A stretch of 64,000 bases of DNA from Tachypleus tridentatus (GCF_004210375.1 NC_134835.1:67796447-67860446); one strand, 5' to 3'; counted from the stretch's first letter, positions 10,743-24,139 are shown. Notes: generated by a model from the letters alone, not told the origin. Numbers and translations: made by a program.

Positions 10743-11580
10743 AAGGGACAAGTTAAAGTGAATCTAGTTGTTTAACTTCAACATAGTTTGTTTAATGTGC
10801 TATTATTACTATGTTCAATTTCATTATATTTTAAATAGAGAGCTAATAATCTAGCTGTTTATTATACGATTCAGGTATTCGTCCAATTTCTTACGTGTAA
10901 TCTTGTATCGTCATAAACATTAGTTTTGGGCTGTACACTTGCTACTGCTCTGCTACTTGAGCTGCACTGTAACAATAACACGTGTCGTAACAATTTATCT
11001 TCAACGGCAGGCTCCTATAAGGTTACGAGCCATTTATTGAGTTTTCCTTGATCACAAAGCCTTTTACGAAGGATTGTGTAACATTTTGTACTGATATTGC
11101 ATTTCTAGCGAACGTCTAATATAATGTTTGTTTACTTCACGTAGGGTATGTTCTTTTATTTCCTTAATTTTACTTGAATCAACAATATTGTTTAGAATAT
11201 TTAATGTATATAAGTTTGTTATTTTTATTCTTTTTTTATAGAGATTGTTCATAAAATCATCTTAGTATAGCGATTATCTAAGTTGGTTAAGTTTCGTGAG
11301 GTGTTATCGGGTTTATGGTCTAAAATATCGTTAGCATATAGAGAGGACCCAACTGAGGAAACAAAGGATTCTAATCTTCACAAGTAAGAGCGTAAGAAAA
11401 CCATATTTAATTAGCTACACTGATTATAAGGTTGATATTTAATTGCTATCTAAGTAAATAGCTTGTTCTGATTAGAAATTAACGTTAATTATAAACGCTA
11501 AACTAATGAACCATAAATTACTGTACAAAAGCTAATAACCTTTACTCTTTGTGATAATATTCATGATACAAATTAATCGT
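10743..11580. other. Unidentified AT-rich DNA
   Basis: Nothing recognised. A 62-codon minus-strand ORF at 11064-11252 lacks any family signature. Confidence 0.4.
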
Positions 11581-11584
11581 GCTG

Positions 11585-13390
11585 CCTCAGATGACCATAC
11601 CTGTTTCAGATGATATTTTAAATATAAATCAAAATCCATGCTCTCTTAGTTGGAATTCATTAGATAAAGTACATAGGAGTTACTTACAATGCCTTCTAAT
11701 ATAGAAAATCATTCCAGTATTTTCAAATATTATTTAATATAGAACCAATCTTTACAAAAATAGATGAAAACGGATATAGAAATCGGACTTCTTGGTATTT
11801 GAATTGAAAATCGATATAGGCACTTTGTTTTCACTTTTTAAAATTACTTTCAAGAAATAAACTAGACTGTCGTTTATTATGTATAACATCCAGTATACAA
11901 ATAGACCTACATTTCTTTGGAAGATACCTAATATAAAATAGTTAATAATTTGAATTGTTGTTTTGTTTGTTGTTAATTGTTTGTTATTAAGCGCAAAGCT
12001 ACACCAAGGACTATTTGTGTTTTGCTCATCACGGGTATCGAAACCCGGATTTTAGTAGCATAAATCCATAACAATTTTAATGAAATCAATATAAAATTCT
12101 GCCTGAGTTACTTCGAATAGTAAATATTTGAACTACTTTATATGTCCACTACAGAACGTCGACTTTCTCTATATAAACTAGAAATTATTTATTCAAACGT
12201 CTTCCAGTATAGATTCCTGTTTCTCTTCATATGGCATCCATCATACAGCTAGATTTCTATTAGATTAGATGGCGTCAGCAAAATTAAAGTCTGCTTCTGT
12301 ATGTGATGTTCTATTTGTAAACTAAACTCGTGCTACATAAAATTATTTTCGTTATAATAAGTATATTTTTCTATAGGTGATGACGTCAATATCGAAACTA
12401 GACAAGCGGCAAAGAAACCTGCAAGTTGATAAAACTTTCATTTCCGTATCTAGTCCTCTGTAAGCTTTCAGTGTGGACTCTGCTGCATAAAGCACTTTTT
12501 TTTTAGGGTAAAAACTAGATATTTGCTACATCAATGGTATCTGGTATAACAATTAAACCTGCACTACCTGAGATGGTGGTCATTATGCAAGTTAGACATA
12601 TGACTATCAGAAACGGAAATCGTAATTGGAATCATTTCCTGCTGTAAACTAGCGATTAGCCCTTTGCTGCTTTATTAAAATGATACCCATTACAAAGACA
12701 AAACTTACCTCCTTTCTTAAGATAAATTGTGCTCTCTAATGAAATTACTCCGAATACAAAAACTCAAAAATTTTAGTACGTCATATAACGTGTGTTGCAG
12801 AAACTAGACCCCAATTAACTGATATCAAGCCTACTTTAAAAACTATACTCTCTTCTAACTCATTTGACATAAACTAGACATCTGTTACTTCATACAATGA
12901 CGACATCAAAGCTGCTATTGAGGTGACACCAGGTATAAAAAATATACAGCTAATAATTCTGTTAATTATGGTATTAAAACTTAACAACTAGTTGTTTGGG
13001 GATAGAATTAATTGTATGTAATATACTTCTGGTTGATGCGGTCACTCTTCGTCGGAAATTAACATGATTTTAAGATGACATCAGTAGAGAAGCTAAACTT
13101 AACGTTCATTTGAGAAACGAGACTCATTTTACGTCACATAAACTCTAAATACCAGCTTGTTTAAATGATATCATGTATACAGACCTGATCTCTACTATTT
13201 CAAGAAACCTACAATCGGTATCGAGCTATACAAACAGAAACCTTGATAGCTCATGTCACACCAGTTTCTTGAGATGATGCCTAAGTTGAAAAATAAACTC
13301 TTTTATTATTTAGATGATGTTCATATAAATACAAAAATACCCTTACCACTTCATGTACCATTTAAACCCCTAAAGAAGATGCATTTTCCT
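11585..13390. repeat. Highly diverged minisatellite, ~36-40-bp unit
   Basis: A loosely conserved unit recurs over about 1.8 kb. Landmarks are ATGA(T/C)(G/A)TCA, a GTATA.AAACTAGA core and a C(T)GCTACTTCA end. Clear instances lie near 12203-12240, 12270, 12381 (GATGACGTCAATATCGAAACTAGAC), 12530, 12790, 12862-12915, 13074 and 13165. Units differ strongly from each other, so the array is ancient. A family B SINE is embedded at 11955-12069. Spacing was judged by eye. Confidence 0.55.
11955..12069 (-). mobile_element. Family B SINE inside the minisatellite
   Basis: It starts with reversed tail (TTGTTTGTTATTAAGCGCAAAGCTACACCAAGG) and continues through ATCACGGGTATCGAAACCCGGATTTTAG to AAATCC. The first part of the tRNA-like head is missing. 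It interrupts the decayed tandem array, so it inserted after that array formed. Confidence 0.75.
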
Positions 13391-13440
13391 AATCTAATTA
13401 TTATTATTATTACGATAAGTATCGCTATGACATAAAATAA

Positions 13441-13713
13441 GTTTATTGGTTTTTATTTCACGCAAAGCTACACGGGGACAAGCTGCGCTAGCTGTCTCTA
13501 ATTTAGTAGCGTAAGACTAAAGGGAAAGCAGCTAGTTATCACCATCCACCGCCAATTCTTAGGCTACTCTTTTACCAACGAATACTGGGATTGACCGTAA
13601 CATTATAATGCCCCCACGACTGAAAAAGCGAGCATGTTTGGTGTGACGGGGATTGGAAATCGCGACCCCCAGATTACGAGTCGAGTGCCTTAACCACCTG
13701 ACCATGGCAGGCC
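13441..13713 (-). mobile_element. Family A SINE, full length, inverted
   Basis: This complete inverted copy runs from CGCAAAGCTACACGGGGAC to CTTAACCACCTGACCATGGCAGGC. A perfect 10-bp target-site duplication CATAAAATAA lies at 13431-13440 and 13714-13723. The B-box region reads GATTGGAAATCGCGACC, so it carries a small insertion relative to other copies. Confidence 0.92.
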
Positions 13714-13723
13714 CATAAAATAA

Positions 13724-14242
13724 ATAATACTATTAGAAATCATGTTTTTTTCTGACCTGACTAATAAACCTCTCATCGGTTCCTATGTAAATTCACTCCT
13801 CAAAATTAATTACAAAATTGTTGTTTACAAAAAATAGATATATTATGTTATCAAAAATACCAGAACTCATACCTAAAAAAGAAGAATATCGTATATTGTA
13901 GGCACGGTTTTGTCTCAAAAGATATTAGGCCTTAAGTTATATTAATATCAATTTAGATATTGCTACAAGTATTGCCATGAGCTACATATACACAGTCGAA
14001 TAAAGAATCGTTTCTCTTTCAAAGCATTTCGAAGTGTAGCAAAGTTTATTGAACTATTGTTTGTACCCCGTTTTCGTTATTACTAAATTTTAGAAATGCA
14101 ATCAGACAAAGATGCACACTAGCTATCATTTTCTTCAAACCATTGCTTTATATGGTGTGTGATATGATGCACTGAATGTCGAAAGTACTATGATTTTGAC
14201 CGAAAGAATTCTGTTAGTAATGACAGTGGAACATTGTTCGAT
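13724..14242. other. Unidentified AT-rich DNA
   Basis: No gene or repeat recognised. Confidence 0.4.
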
Positions 14243-14290
14243 TTGTTTTTGTTTAGGTTGAGCGCAAAGCTATACAATGAGCTATCTGTC
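14243..14290 (-). repeat. Fragment of a family B SINE tail
   Basis: TTTGTTTTTGTTTAGGTTGAGCGCAAAGCTATACAATGAGCTATCTGTC matches the reversed tail only; the head is absent. Confidence 0.6.
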
Positions 14291-15190
14291 ATTGTCACAG
14301 TATGGAACCAGTTCAAATTCAGTTATTATCTTTATTAATATTTATAGTAGAACAAACATCTTATGGAATGTTCTTGCCAAGTTGTCTTTAAATCAATACT
14401 TTAATAAAAATCAACGAGCAATTGGATTCATCGTTCATATGTTTCAAATTATGATAAAGTCTTATTAATTGGTGTGATAAGTAATAGTTTACTGGCTGCA
14501 ACCTTTTCATGAATAACATCAGAACGGTGCTTCACGGTAAGGTCGATTTGTTTGTTAGCACTTCTAAACTGGTACTATTATCATTGGTGGTGCAAAATAT
14601 GCAAGACTTACGGTCTAGTTCCATTACTCGTTTGAAAGTTCGCATGAATGAGGGAACGATTCATAGAAGATGGATAGTTCAAAAATCAACATTAACACGT
14701 ATTATTATCCCATTTTATTCTCATATTATTCACAATGGATTTGGATATATAAGAGAGTTAAAATGTCTCAGACTCTAATGCCACTATTTTTTTTTTCCGT
14801 AGATAACTGTTCCTCTTTGAAGACTTCTAAACTCCTTTATTTTTAATATCGCGACCTAAATCGACAGTTGCTGATCGTTATAAATTCTATATAACAATTT
14901 AACATGGGATTCTATCTCAGTGAGAATGAGCCTAATATCAGGTAAGGATAAAATATCATGATATTGGGCGTGACTGTTAATAAATCTTCGCTATAGAAAT
15001 AAGTAAACATTCCATTATTTAATGTCTTCATTGAGATATGTTAACAAATAACAAGAATTCAGTTATATTTTCAAATTTGTATTTTACATTTGAAGTAAGT
15101 ACCATCGAGGTTTTATGAACATTATTAAATTATGTGAAATTAATTCTTAAGTTTGTCATCTAACACTGTAGTGATGCAAAAGTGCCTTAC
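14291..15190. other. Unidentified AT-rich DNA
   Basis: An 89-codon plus-strand ORF at 14509-14778 and a 63-codon ORF at 14277-14468 show no recognised domain. The first is the longest open frame in this stretch, but composition and context give no reason to call it a gene. Confidence 0.35.
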
Positions 15191-15380
15191 AGTTTGTTCG
15201 TTTGTTGAATTTCGTGCAAAGCTGGTCTAGTGCTAACTGCGCCAACCGTCCCTAATTTTAAAGTGATAGACTAAGGAAGATAATTAGTGAACATGATCCG
15301 CCGTCAACTCTTGGGGTATTTTCTATCAACCAATAATGAATTTCACTATCAAGTTATAATACTCACACGTCTGAAATGTT
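15191..15380 (-). mobile_element. Family A SINE, truncated and diverged
   Basis: TTCGTGCAAAGCTG (reversed tail), CGTCCCTAATTT, CCGCCGTCAACTCTTGG and TATAATACTCACACGTCTGAAA match the tail and body of family A reversed. The tRNA-like head is missing. Confidence 0.75.
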
Positions 15381-15667
15381 TTATAGTTTTGTACCTTAAT
15401 AAACTATGTTATCTGATTCAGAAATACAAAACAGCAATAATCAGTTTCATTTATTGATCAACAGGTTTGATTGATTGTGTTTCTTGGGAATCGTTTCGCT
15501 AACATCTTAATAATTAATTCTATAGATAAATAGTGTCACTTATAACCTTAACTTCTGTGACCATGAAACTATTTTAATTTCCATTTCATTTTAACATTGA
15601 CAATTAATTACATTATTAAAAACTCGCAGACAATAGCATCAATATAAAATAGTGTGCAAACATGTTG

Positions 15668-15905
15668 ACCCCTCGGCATGGCCAGGTAGTCAGGGGGCTA
15701 GATCCCCGTCCCACCAAACATGACTGCCTTTCAACCACAGAAGCATTATAATGCGACAGTGAATCCTCTTATTGTGGGTAAATGATTAAGCTCAAAATTT
15801 GTGTTGGGTGGTAATGAACAGCTGACTTTCCTCTAGTATTTCACTCCTAAATTAGAAACGACTGGTGCAGGTAGCCTCATTGTAGCTTTGGCTGAAGTTA
15901 AAATA
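15668..15905 (+). mobile_element. Family A SINE, diverged, with internal head deletion
   Basis: The head CCTCGGCATGGCCAGGTAGTC jumps to GGGGGCTAGATCCCCGTC, so part of the tRNA-like region is missing. The body (AACCACAGAAGCATTATAATGCGACAG, GTGTTGGGTGGTAATGA) and tail (GCAGGTAGCCTCATTGTAGCTTTG) follow. It is one of the most worn copies here. Confidence 0.78.
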
Positions 15906-18900
15906 TTTTAGCCAAGAGTGTATAAATATATATATATATATAAGCAGTGGCAGGTTTAAATTTTATTTAGTATAGATATCAAAAGAGAACTTATTTAAAT
16001 CTATACATATCTTCAAACTGTTTGTTTGATACATTGGTTCTCAGATTACACGGAGTATAAACTTTTGAGCATCTTATATTAAAACTATTTTGAATATTTA
16101 AATTAAGATCACACGTTCAGTCCACATGTGATATAAAGTCACGGTGAAACGTAACGCGTTAGGAATACACTTTATCAGTATTTGGCATTTTTAAGTAGTA
16201 TGAATGACCAGTTTTGGGAAAAGTATTTGACAGTTTTTTCAAACGTAAAAACTACTAAATTCATATCATAAATATATGTTGAAATCCGGAATACAGAATT
16301 TTCAAAATGAGGATATATTTTGTAATTAATGGCATTAATAAAGAAAAAAAAGGAATATGGATCATCTGTTCAATCGGCACTATCTAGAAAGAGATTTACA
16401 ACAAGTCGTATCTAAACCATGGTAAACAACATTTGGCGTCTGGTAACAAATGAAAATAAACGAACAGAAATCGTAGTGTTAAAAACAGTAAAATATCACA
16501 GGTAGCAATACTTAACATAAAAAAGAAGGATATCCATCTAGAAATAATGTAAACAGGGTTAGGGTTCACGAAGATGGGGAATCTAGTCATACTTCTCGTT
16601 CAATCGTCACGTGCTTCAATCAACCGAAGAATAATATACTATTTTGATATTATATTTACTCACATGTAATTGTACAAAAACTAATAAATAACAGCAGAGA
16701 AGAATGCTGTTATATAAACATTTAGAATTTACGAGAGAACGTTTTGCAATCATACTCCTCTTCACGGCTGTTATAAAGATGCATAACCGTCACACGTAGG
16801 TACGTGGTGACATGGACTGTAACTACGTGATTAGGATTCGTAACTCCACTATAATTTGTTAAATTACTCTGGCTGTTCGTAAACATAATTCTATGTTTTT
16901 CCTCATTATTTTGTAAAATACTGATGTTAATATTATTATTGTTAACATAAAATAATTTAACTTATTTGACATACGCATGAAGAAATGCTAATTATCACTA
17001 GTTATAAGTGACGAATTATATAAGGATAACAATAAACAACTGATCCACTGATGTACAGGAATTATACATCAACCAAGTTAATAAAAACAACTGGAAAAAC
17101 ACAACACTTTTTAAATGTTTTTATCATCATCTATAAATTAGGCAATCTACTGACTAGAGGCATACTTACCGTCCAAGAAGCACAGATAATTTTTTTGTAT
17201 GGATGAATGTCAAAACAGTGCGTACAGTTCTTTCTTACTGATACAGCTGAATACACAAAAACGTTTTGTATATGAAGAACAAAAAAGTGAAAAACAGATC
17301 ATTTTTATATGTCAGTTCGGAAAACAAAAATCATACAACAAATATATCACGCAAGTAATAAATCTATCACAGAAAAAAGAACAGAAATATTTTCCCTCAA
17401 AACTAAAATATGTATAAAATATTCGATCTTTCTTTCATTTCCAAGAGATCCAACGACACATGTGAATTATACAAGCTTTTGGAATCGTATTTTGAGAGCC
17501 CAGAAAAAATTTGTATTATGATTCTAGCCTGGGTTACTTTTTCGCCGCCTTTTTACAATTTATATGAATACTTATTTTGAACTTTCAGAATGTATCACCC
17601 ATTCACACATCGTCTTATTCAAAAATTGAAATCTAAATTAAGCAAGTATTATGGTTTCTATAATTATCAAAATATTTGCAGAGAATCAATACATATAGTC
17701 TCCCTTAGATTTGAAATTTGTTGTTATTTATTTAATTATATAAATAATCAGGTATTGTAATATTTTTCGTTCCATATAAGTGAAATAATACCATATGTCT
17801 GAAAATGTTTTTTTTTGTTTTTATACAAAGTTCTATAGAAATAAAATACTAGTAGAAATGATTGAAGGTTAGTATTATTCATGCGTAAATGGAATTGGCT
17901 ATAAAGAAATGTGTAAAAACTACTAGAAAGTAATTATTTTTCAACTTTTCTACCTTTGATGTATTATTTATGGTGTTATCTCAGAAAATACTATATCTTA
18001 TCGTTCACTTAACCATACAAAATGAATTACTGAATTTTCAACTGTCAGTAATGCTTAATAATATTTTCACAGAACCCACAAGTCACACTATCAGTGCATT
18101 CTCTGGAGTTTATTTCGATTTGATTGATGAATTTTTCTTATTAATTCTTTCACAATTTATTATATGTGTCAGTATTTACCATTCTAAAACTGAATATAAG
18201 CTGATTGAAACTCATACGTCATTAGGTGCTAATATAAATTACTTGTCATTCCAAACCTCTACTTAGTTGTGAAATAATCAAATCATTTCTGAATTTCATT
18301 ACAATGGAAAAAAATTAATTAATTTTTAAAAAAATGTCTATATAGATAAAACTTATTAATTATCAGAATAAACAGACGTTCCAGTAGAATGTTTCAACCG
18401 AAGAATTTAATTCCGACGTTACAAAGCTAATTTTACGAAAATAATTAACAAAAGCTAAGCCTATATCCTAAAATAGCAAGTACTCTTAAATGACACAGTT
18501 TATAATGACGTAATCCATCTATTAGATAACCACATGATTTGATTTGTAACCAGTTTGATTATTTTAACGTATTAAGTATTCCCAGATGATCATGTATTCC
18601 TCTCGTATGTTTTACTGAACCCTAACTCCACACTTCATCTTCTTTTTTACTTTACCATTTAACTTTATAGAAAAAATTTAAAAATCCAATCTTTGATTTA
18701 TTCGAATGACATTCGTTGGTACATTTTACTATGTAACTTACATTTCTATGATACTTAATATTTACCGCAACCGACGTTATTAAATTTACCATTGAAGTTC
18801 TTATAATCTTTAAGTTACCAACGAGGTGCTCGTAATCCATTGACCTTATAAATATATTTTCATTAACTACCTAGAACTATCCTTTTGTTGATTATAGAGT

Positions 18901-20410
18901 ACTTAGAAACATGAGTGACAATACGTTAAAAAACCCACAAAAATAAACATTTGTGTTATTTATTAACGCTATATATTGTACATATAAAATATTTCACTTA
19001 TACCATTTTCTTGTTTTTTTACTAAATTATACTGAACATTGTAATACACAAAAATAATTTAAAAAATCAGCATAAAACAAGATGGTAATTCCAGGGTTAA
19101 AGCAGTCATAGATTGAACATTTATTTGTTTTGGTAATTCAGTAATGTGTAGTAAAATGTAATCCTAAATTAATTAAATCTGAGTAAATAATGCCAGACTC
19201 AACCTAACTATTATCAGTTTCAACACATTAATTTTCAATAATGGAGAAACATGTTTTTATGAGTTATTAATTTAGCTTCTACACAACAGACTGTAATAGT
19301 GTATACCTAAGATGACTTCTCAGCCAGTTATATTCTTTACCACGTTTATAGTAACGGCGTTTTTTAAATCTATTACAAATATACACAAGTATTGAGGAAA
19401 TTTTTTATGTAGAAAGAAAATGTTGAACAAAAATATAACATTTATACACGACTCTTAACGAGACGTTATGTTACTACTACTAACAAAGATATTTCAATAA
19501 TTGCATATGTTTCAATCTTGGTTTCGTTAGTACCAAACATATAACATTCTATAACTATTGAACTATTTCTATAACTATTGTTCGAAGGTCGTACAACATT
19601 TTTTACTGAACAAAATTATCTTCAGTAGTTCTAAACGCAACGTTTCAATACCAGTTTATGGTGATTTTGCAATCTGAGTCAAATTCATTAACAGACATAA
19701 CAATATAACGTTTCTATAAAAAAATACTTTTGTCTAGCAGTTAGTCTGCAGTGGATTCTTTGTAGTGTAATTTCACATTACACTTCGTAGAAAGTTAAAT
19801 GTTTTTGTGTAATATCGAACTTTCTATACATAGTTTTGTTGGTAAACAATCAGAAAAGCAAAAAACAAAAACGCAGAATTTTTACGATGGGTTTTTAATG
19901 AAAGAATACATGGAACACGAAAAAAACGATAAAGAACGTCCTACACAACTTAAGTGATTTATACAACTACATAAAATCAACAAAACGTGTCCAGCTAGTA
20001 ATATCAAGCCTGTATCCCCGCAAATTAGATTAGATGACGTGACATCTAAGTAAATATATTTTTAAGCACTAGCAACGAAGGTTAACGTTGATTACGTGTT
20101 AAGGATAAAAAACAAATCCCAATGTTATCTTTTCTGGGGATTGACATGAAAAAACATGTTCACAGAAAACCATTATTACATTTATAAGAGTTGACTGCAA
20201 ATTTCAGAAAAGGATGTTGTTAGCTGAGCAGTTTTCGTTTGTAATATCCGAGATTATATTATACATTTAAAAAATTTAAATCGTGCATTTCAAACTATTC
20301 TCTAATTAATTTGCGATATTAAATCTAAAATCATAAAAATTTCAAGATTTTTAAAGATTCCGTCTTTGTGCATCTAGATATGCTTACATCTTCCTGTGTA
20401 ACAAAGTAAG
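15906..20410. other. Long AT-rich stretch without recognised features
   Basis: Apart from an AT dinucleotide run at about 15926-15942, I recognise nothing in these 4.5 kb. Open frames reach 98 codons (17970-18266, plus) but have no domain, no neighbouring splice pattern and ordinary intergenic composition. Confidence 0.4.
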
Positions 20411-20511
20411 CTTAAAAATGTACAACGCTAAAATCGAGATTTGATTCTCCGCAGTGGAAACACTAGACAGCTCATTGTTGCTTTGCTGTACGAAAATAAC
20501 AAACAAACAAA
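20411..20511 (+). repeat. Degenerate family B/C SINE
   Basis: AATGTACAACGCTAAAATCGAGATTTGATTCTCCGCAGTGG and a tail ending in AATAACAAACAAACAAA resemble the second half of the B/C head plus a B-like tail. Confidence 0.5.
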
Positions 20512-20734
20512 ATATAAGCTTATGATTCTTGTTTTATGAATGATATTTTTAACTAAAACATTAAAAAAATGTAACTTTCTCATTACTTTAAATGTAGAAA
20601 TAAAATAGTTTAAGAGCAAAAATCTATGAATGCCCGTATGTAATGCCTTAAAATGTTATAAGATGTTGTCTAGGTGAACGAAATTCAAATCAAATAAGGT
20701 TATTTATGAATAGACCTATAGCAACTAATTATTC

Positions 20735-20843
20735 ATATATATATATATATTATTAATTTGTTCATATTTTGTTATTTTATTTTTGATATATGCTTGCCGA
20801 TATTTGGCCATATATGTGTTTCATTGTGTGTGTGTGTGTGTGT
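20735..20843. repeat. Microsatellites (AT)n and (TG)n
   Basis: An (AT) run at 20735-20751 is followed by a (TG) run of about 19 bp at 20825-20843. Confidence 0.9.
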
Positions 20844-21491
20844 ACTTAATTTTTGTCATAGAGTTTAGTTGCAGTAAAACGTATTGCTAACATCATGCGG
20901 GTTTGTTGCTCAGGAGCTGATAGCGCATGTTGTTTAAGCACATCACGTGCAACAGCTGTTGTCTGGAGCTTCAACCCAATCTGGAAGTGAATATCCTAAT
21001 TACCACAATGTTCAACACAGAATTACACAATAAAACTCTGTGATCCTCTCAAAAAGAGAGAAAGAAAGCGTGATAACTTTGGAAAAAAACAAACAACAAA
21101 ATTATATGATGCATTTTAATATCATCTGTGACCAGTAAAACGCTTAGCGATTATAAGTTATGTAAATCTATGTGTTCAATGTATAACTAAAGTATAACCA
21201 GATTACAGTCGAAACATATTCGTCTAATAATAAATTGTACAAATAAAAATTTCTCCACAAAAGTGAGATGTAAACTACAATTAACAACATAAAATAGTCA
21301 TTACACTGAAATGTTTTTTAAAGCACAAGTTGGAATGTTTTGTTGTTGTTTTTTAGAATTTCTTGTGCATATTGGAGGAATTTAAATATTTTATCAAAAA
21401 AATAAAAAACGACCTTTACTTTTCATATAATAATAATAAAACCTTTTTTTTTTATTTCAGCCAACAGTATAACAATTTTCTTACTACTATA
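20844..21491. other. Unidentified AT-rich DNA
   Basis: Nothing recognised. Confidence 0.4.
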
Positions 21492-21568
21492 GACCTCCCA
21501 GTGGCATAGCGGTATGCCTGCGGACTCCCACCGTTAAAAACTAGGTTTTGATACCCGTGGTGGGCATT
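21492..21568 (+). mobile_element. Family B SINE, tail lost
   Basis: CTCCCAGTGGCATAGCGGTATGCCTGCGGACTCCC, then GTTAAAAACTAGGTTTTGATACCCGTGGTGGGC, is a well-preserved tRNA-like head. The usual tail after GGTGGGC is replaced by TTTGTTGTTGTTTTTA. Confidence 0.8.
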
Positions 21569-22073
21569 TGTTGTTGTTTTTACGTTTATTGACAAACAAG
21601 CTGGAGTGACTTCATGTTTTTGATTCAACTTGGTAGTGATTTTATTTTAACATTATGAGTGGTATTTTATTATTTAACTACAGGTAACTAAAATTCGGTT
21701 AACAAATTAACTCAGGTAATAAAATATTGATCCTTATGAATTAGCTAACAAATGTTATCATACATTTATTCAATTTCTGAAAGACGGTAAATTATATTCT
21801 TTGGTACTTATACATATCATAGCTCAAGTTCTGTAAACTGGAACCCACAAACACTAACACTTAATCTTTTAGGTCTATTTTGCTGATCCAAATGTTGTTT
21901 CTGTTCCTACACAACACTGTTTCCTTTAAGTCATCAGTAATCGTCCAATACCACTCTATCTGAATCTAATAATATCAAGGTGACTAGAGGATCATCTTGA
22001 TATTCCATCCACGATAGGTGTTCTATGTTGGTGAACCAGATTTCTGGGATCTGATATCTTACATCACATGTAG
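21569..22073. other. Unidentified AT-rich DNA
   Basis: Nothing recognised. Confidence 0.4.
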
Positions 22074-22085
22074 AGATGTCGTAAA

Positions 22086-22208
22086 GCCCCCAGTGGCTCA
22101 GCGGTATGTCTGCGGACTTACAACGCTAAAAATCGGGTTTCGATACCCCTGGTGGGCAAAGCACCGATAACCCATTACGTAGCTTTGTGCTTAATTCAAA
22201 ACAACAAC
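22086..22208 (+). mobile_element. Family B SINE, full length (best copy)
   Basis: It has a tRNA-like head with an A-box-like TGGCTCAGCGGTATG and a B-box-like GGTTTCGATACCC, then GGTGGGCAAAGCACCGATAACCC and tail GTAGCTTTGTGCTTAATTC with CAACAACA. An 11-of-12 target-site duplication, AGATGTCGTAAA (22074-22085) and AGATATCGTAAA (22209-22220), flanks it. I used it as the reference for the family. Confidence 0.92.
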
Positions 22209-22220
22209 AGATATCGTAAA

Positions 22221-23170
22221 ATTAAACTGATCGTTTGTTTCTTAAACAATATATCGTGCAACTCAATCAATAACTGAATAAATATAGCCACCTCCAAGCA
22301 ACAATAGAATTTTACAAAATAATGAAGACAAAAAGTGACACTGAAAGTTAGTTCAATATTTTGTTAATTTGTAAGTAGTTATAAAACAAGGAAACGTTAG
22401 GCAAATATATAATACAGTACAGTGTAATAAAATAACTGCAACCCAATGTTTTTCTCAGTTTTTTTTATCACGTTTGTGCTTTTTGAGTCGAAATATTTAC
22501 ATCTCCTCCCGCCGACTTCTTTAGGGTAAAAATAGAATAATTTAAGTATAACAAAAGAAACATCTTCTCAGAGTCTGAAGGAAATTGGGAAAAAATAGTC
22601 CTGAAAATACACGAAAATTACAGCTTGTTTTCAGTCATTATTGATGACTTGTTCCAAGAGACAGAAATAACAAAACTACTGATTAACAGACATTACACTT
22701 GATAAAGTTTTGAGGGAAGCGTCAGAAATAATAAAACAAATTAATGTTTCATTAAGAAGCTTGTTTGTATATTATTTTATAAATAGTTCGTGTTACTTCG
22801 CCTTATAATGTAAGTATGTGGTTCTAAAAGCTTTCTGACTTATCTCAGTAACCGGGCAGATGAGAAATGAGATGGTTATGGCTTGGATCTTCTTATTTAT
22901 GATAAGTTGTAATATGAACGTTGGTGCATTTACAATGTTTGCATAGCAGTAACTTTTATTGTTAGATTAAATGATACAGGAATGGAATTTTATTCATATT
23001 GTAGTATCTTTTCCTTCGTATTAAATGCGTGATTTTAACTACTACGTGACGAGTTGATAGCTAATCAACTACATGCTGATTAGAACTATATAATATCTTA
23101 AATGAATATGCAAGACGACTAGAACCCGTAATGATTAGGATGAATTGGATTCCTATTTGGTGATTTTGCT
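22221..23170. other. Unidentified AT-rich DNA
   Basis: No gene or repeat recognised. Confidence 0.4.
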
Positions 23171-23181
23171 GTTCATGACAT

Positions 23182-23302
23182 GTGTGTGTGTGTTTTGTTA
23201 TAGCAAAGCCACATCTGGCTATATGCTAAGTCCACCGAGGGGAATCGAACCCCTAATTTTAGCGTTGTAAATCCGCAGATTTACAGCTGTACCAGTGGGG
23301 GC
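23182..23302 (-). mobile_element. Family C SINE, full length, inverted
   Basis: It opens with the reversed AC tail (TGTGTGTGTG) and continues with CAAAGCCACATCTGGCTATATGC, the B-box-like GGGAATCGAACCCC and the reversed head CAGCTGTACCAGTGGGGG. Target-site duplication GTTCATGACAT (23171-23181) and GTTCACGACAT (23303-23313) matches 10 of 11. Confidence 0.92.
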
Positions 23303-23313
23303 GTTCACGACAT

Positions 23314-23835
23314 TTTTGACTGCAATCCCGTTTACCACATAATAGCAACTATTATTAATCTATGAGTATACAGTTATTAAAATCAACGGCGGGAAAACGA
23401 AAATTATAACAAACTGAAAAAATAGTTCTATGTGATATTACTGAGAAATTAGATGTTCATGCTGAAAAACAATTAATTAAATAATAATTTAAACTGTAAT
23501 ATTTTTATCTTACATATTTCATAGAATATTACAGTACTATCTGACGTCAATGCTACTACCTTTAAAATGTTATGTTTTTTCAAAGCTTACTTTAACTTAT
23601 TTGATTTTTTTTTTTTTTTTGCAAATGGTTTATCTTTGGAGAAGTTATATCGTCCAAATCCAGTAAGTGTTATGAGAGGAGTGATGAATAATTAATATGA
23701 GTTATTTTAATGTTGGTCTGCCTGTGATCTTGAGGATAAGAATTATCCAATCACATATACATATAATAGTTTTCCATAACAATTTAAAGAAGTTTAAATA
23801 TTTTTCTGAAGTCAATGTTAAGTCACTTCTTAGAT
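23314..23835. other. Unidentified AT-rich DNA
   Basis: This stretch contains a run of about 15 T near 23608-23622. Nothing else was recognised. Confidence 0.4.
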
Positions 23836-23845
23836 TCCTTATTAA

Positions 23846-24129
23846 CCAGCCCGGCATAACCAGGTAAGTTAAGGCGTGCAACTCGTAATCTAAGGGTCGC
23901 GGGTTTTGTATCCCAGTCGCACTAAACATGCTCGCCCTTTCAGCTGTGGGGGCGTTATAATATGACGGTCAATCCCACTGTTCGTTGGTAAAAGAGCAGT
24001 ACATCAGTTGGCGGTGGGTAGTGATGACTAGCTGCCTTCCCTCTAGTCTTACACTGCTAAATTAGGCACGGTTAGCGCAGATAGCTCTTGAGTAGCTTTA
24101 CGCGAAATTCAAAATACAAACAAACAGAA
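23846..24129 (+). mobile_element. Family A SINE, full length
   Basis: The head CAGCCCGGCATAACCAGGTAAGTTAAGGC, intact body and tail TTTACGCGAAATTCAAAATACAAACAAAC are present. A perfect 10-bp target-site duplication TCCTTATTAA lies at 23836-23845 and 24130-24139. Confidence 0.93.
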
Positions 24130-24139
24130 TCCTTATTAA

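Noticed and set aside
16555..16572. CAGGGTTAGGGTTC, a telomere-like string
   Set aside because: Only about two units, and arthropod telomeres are usually TTAGG. Chance is likely.
17970..18266. 98-codon plus-strand ORF
   Set aside because: Composition is that of translated AT-rich DNA; no domain, splice context or neighbouring exon.
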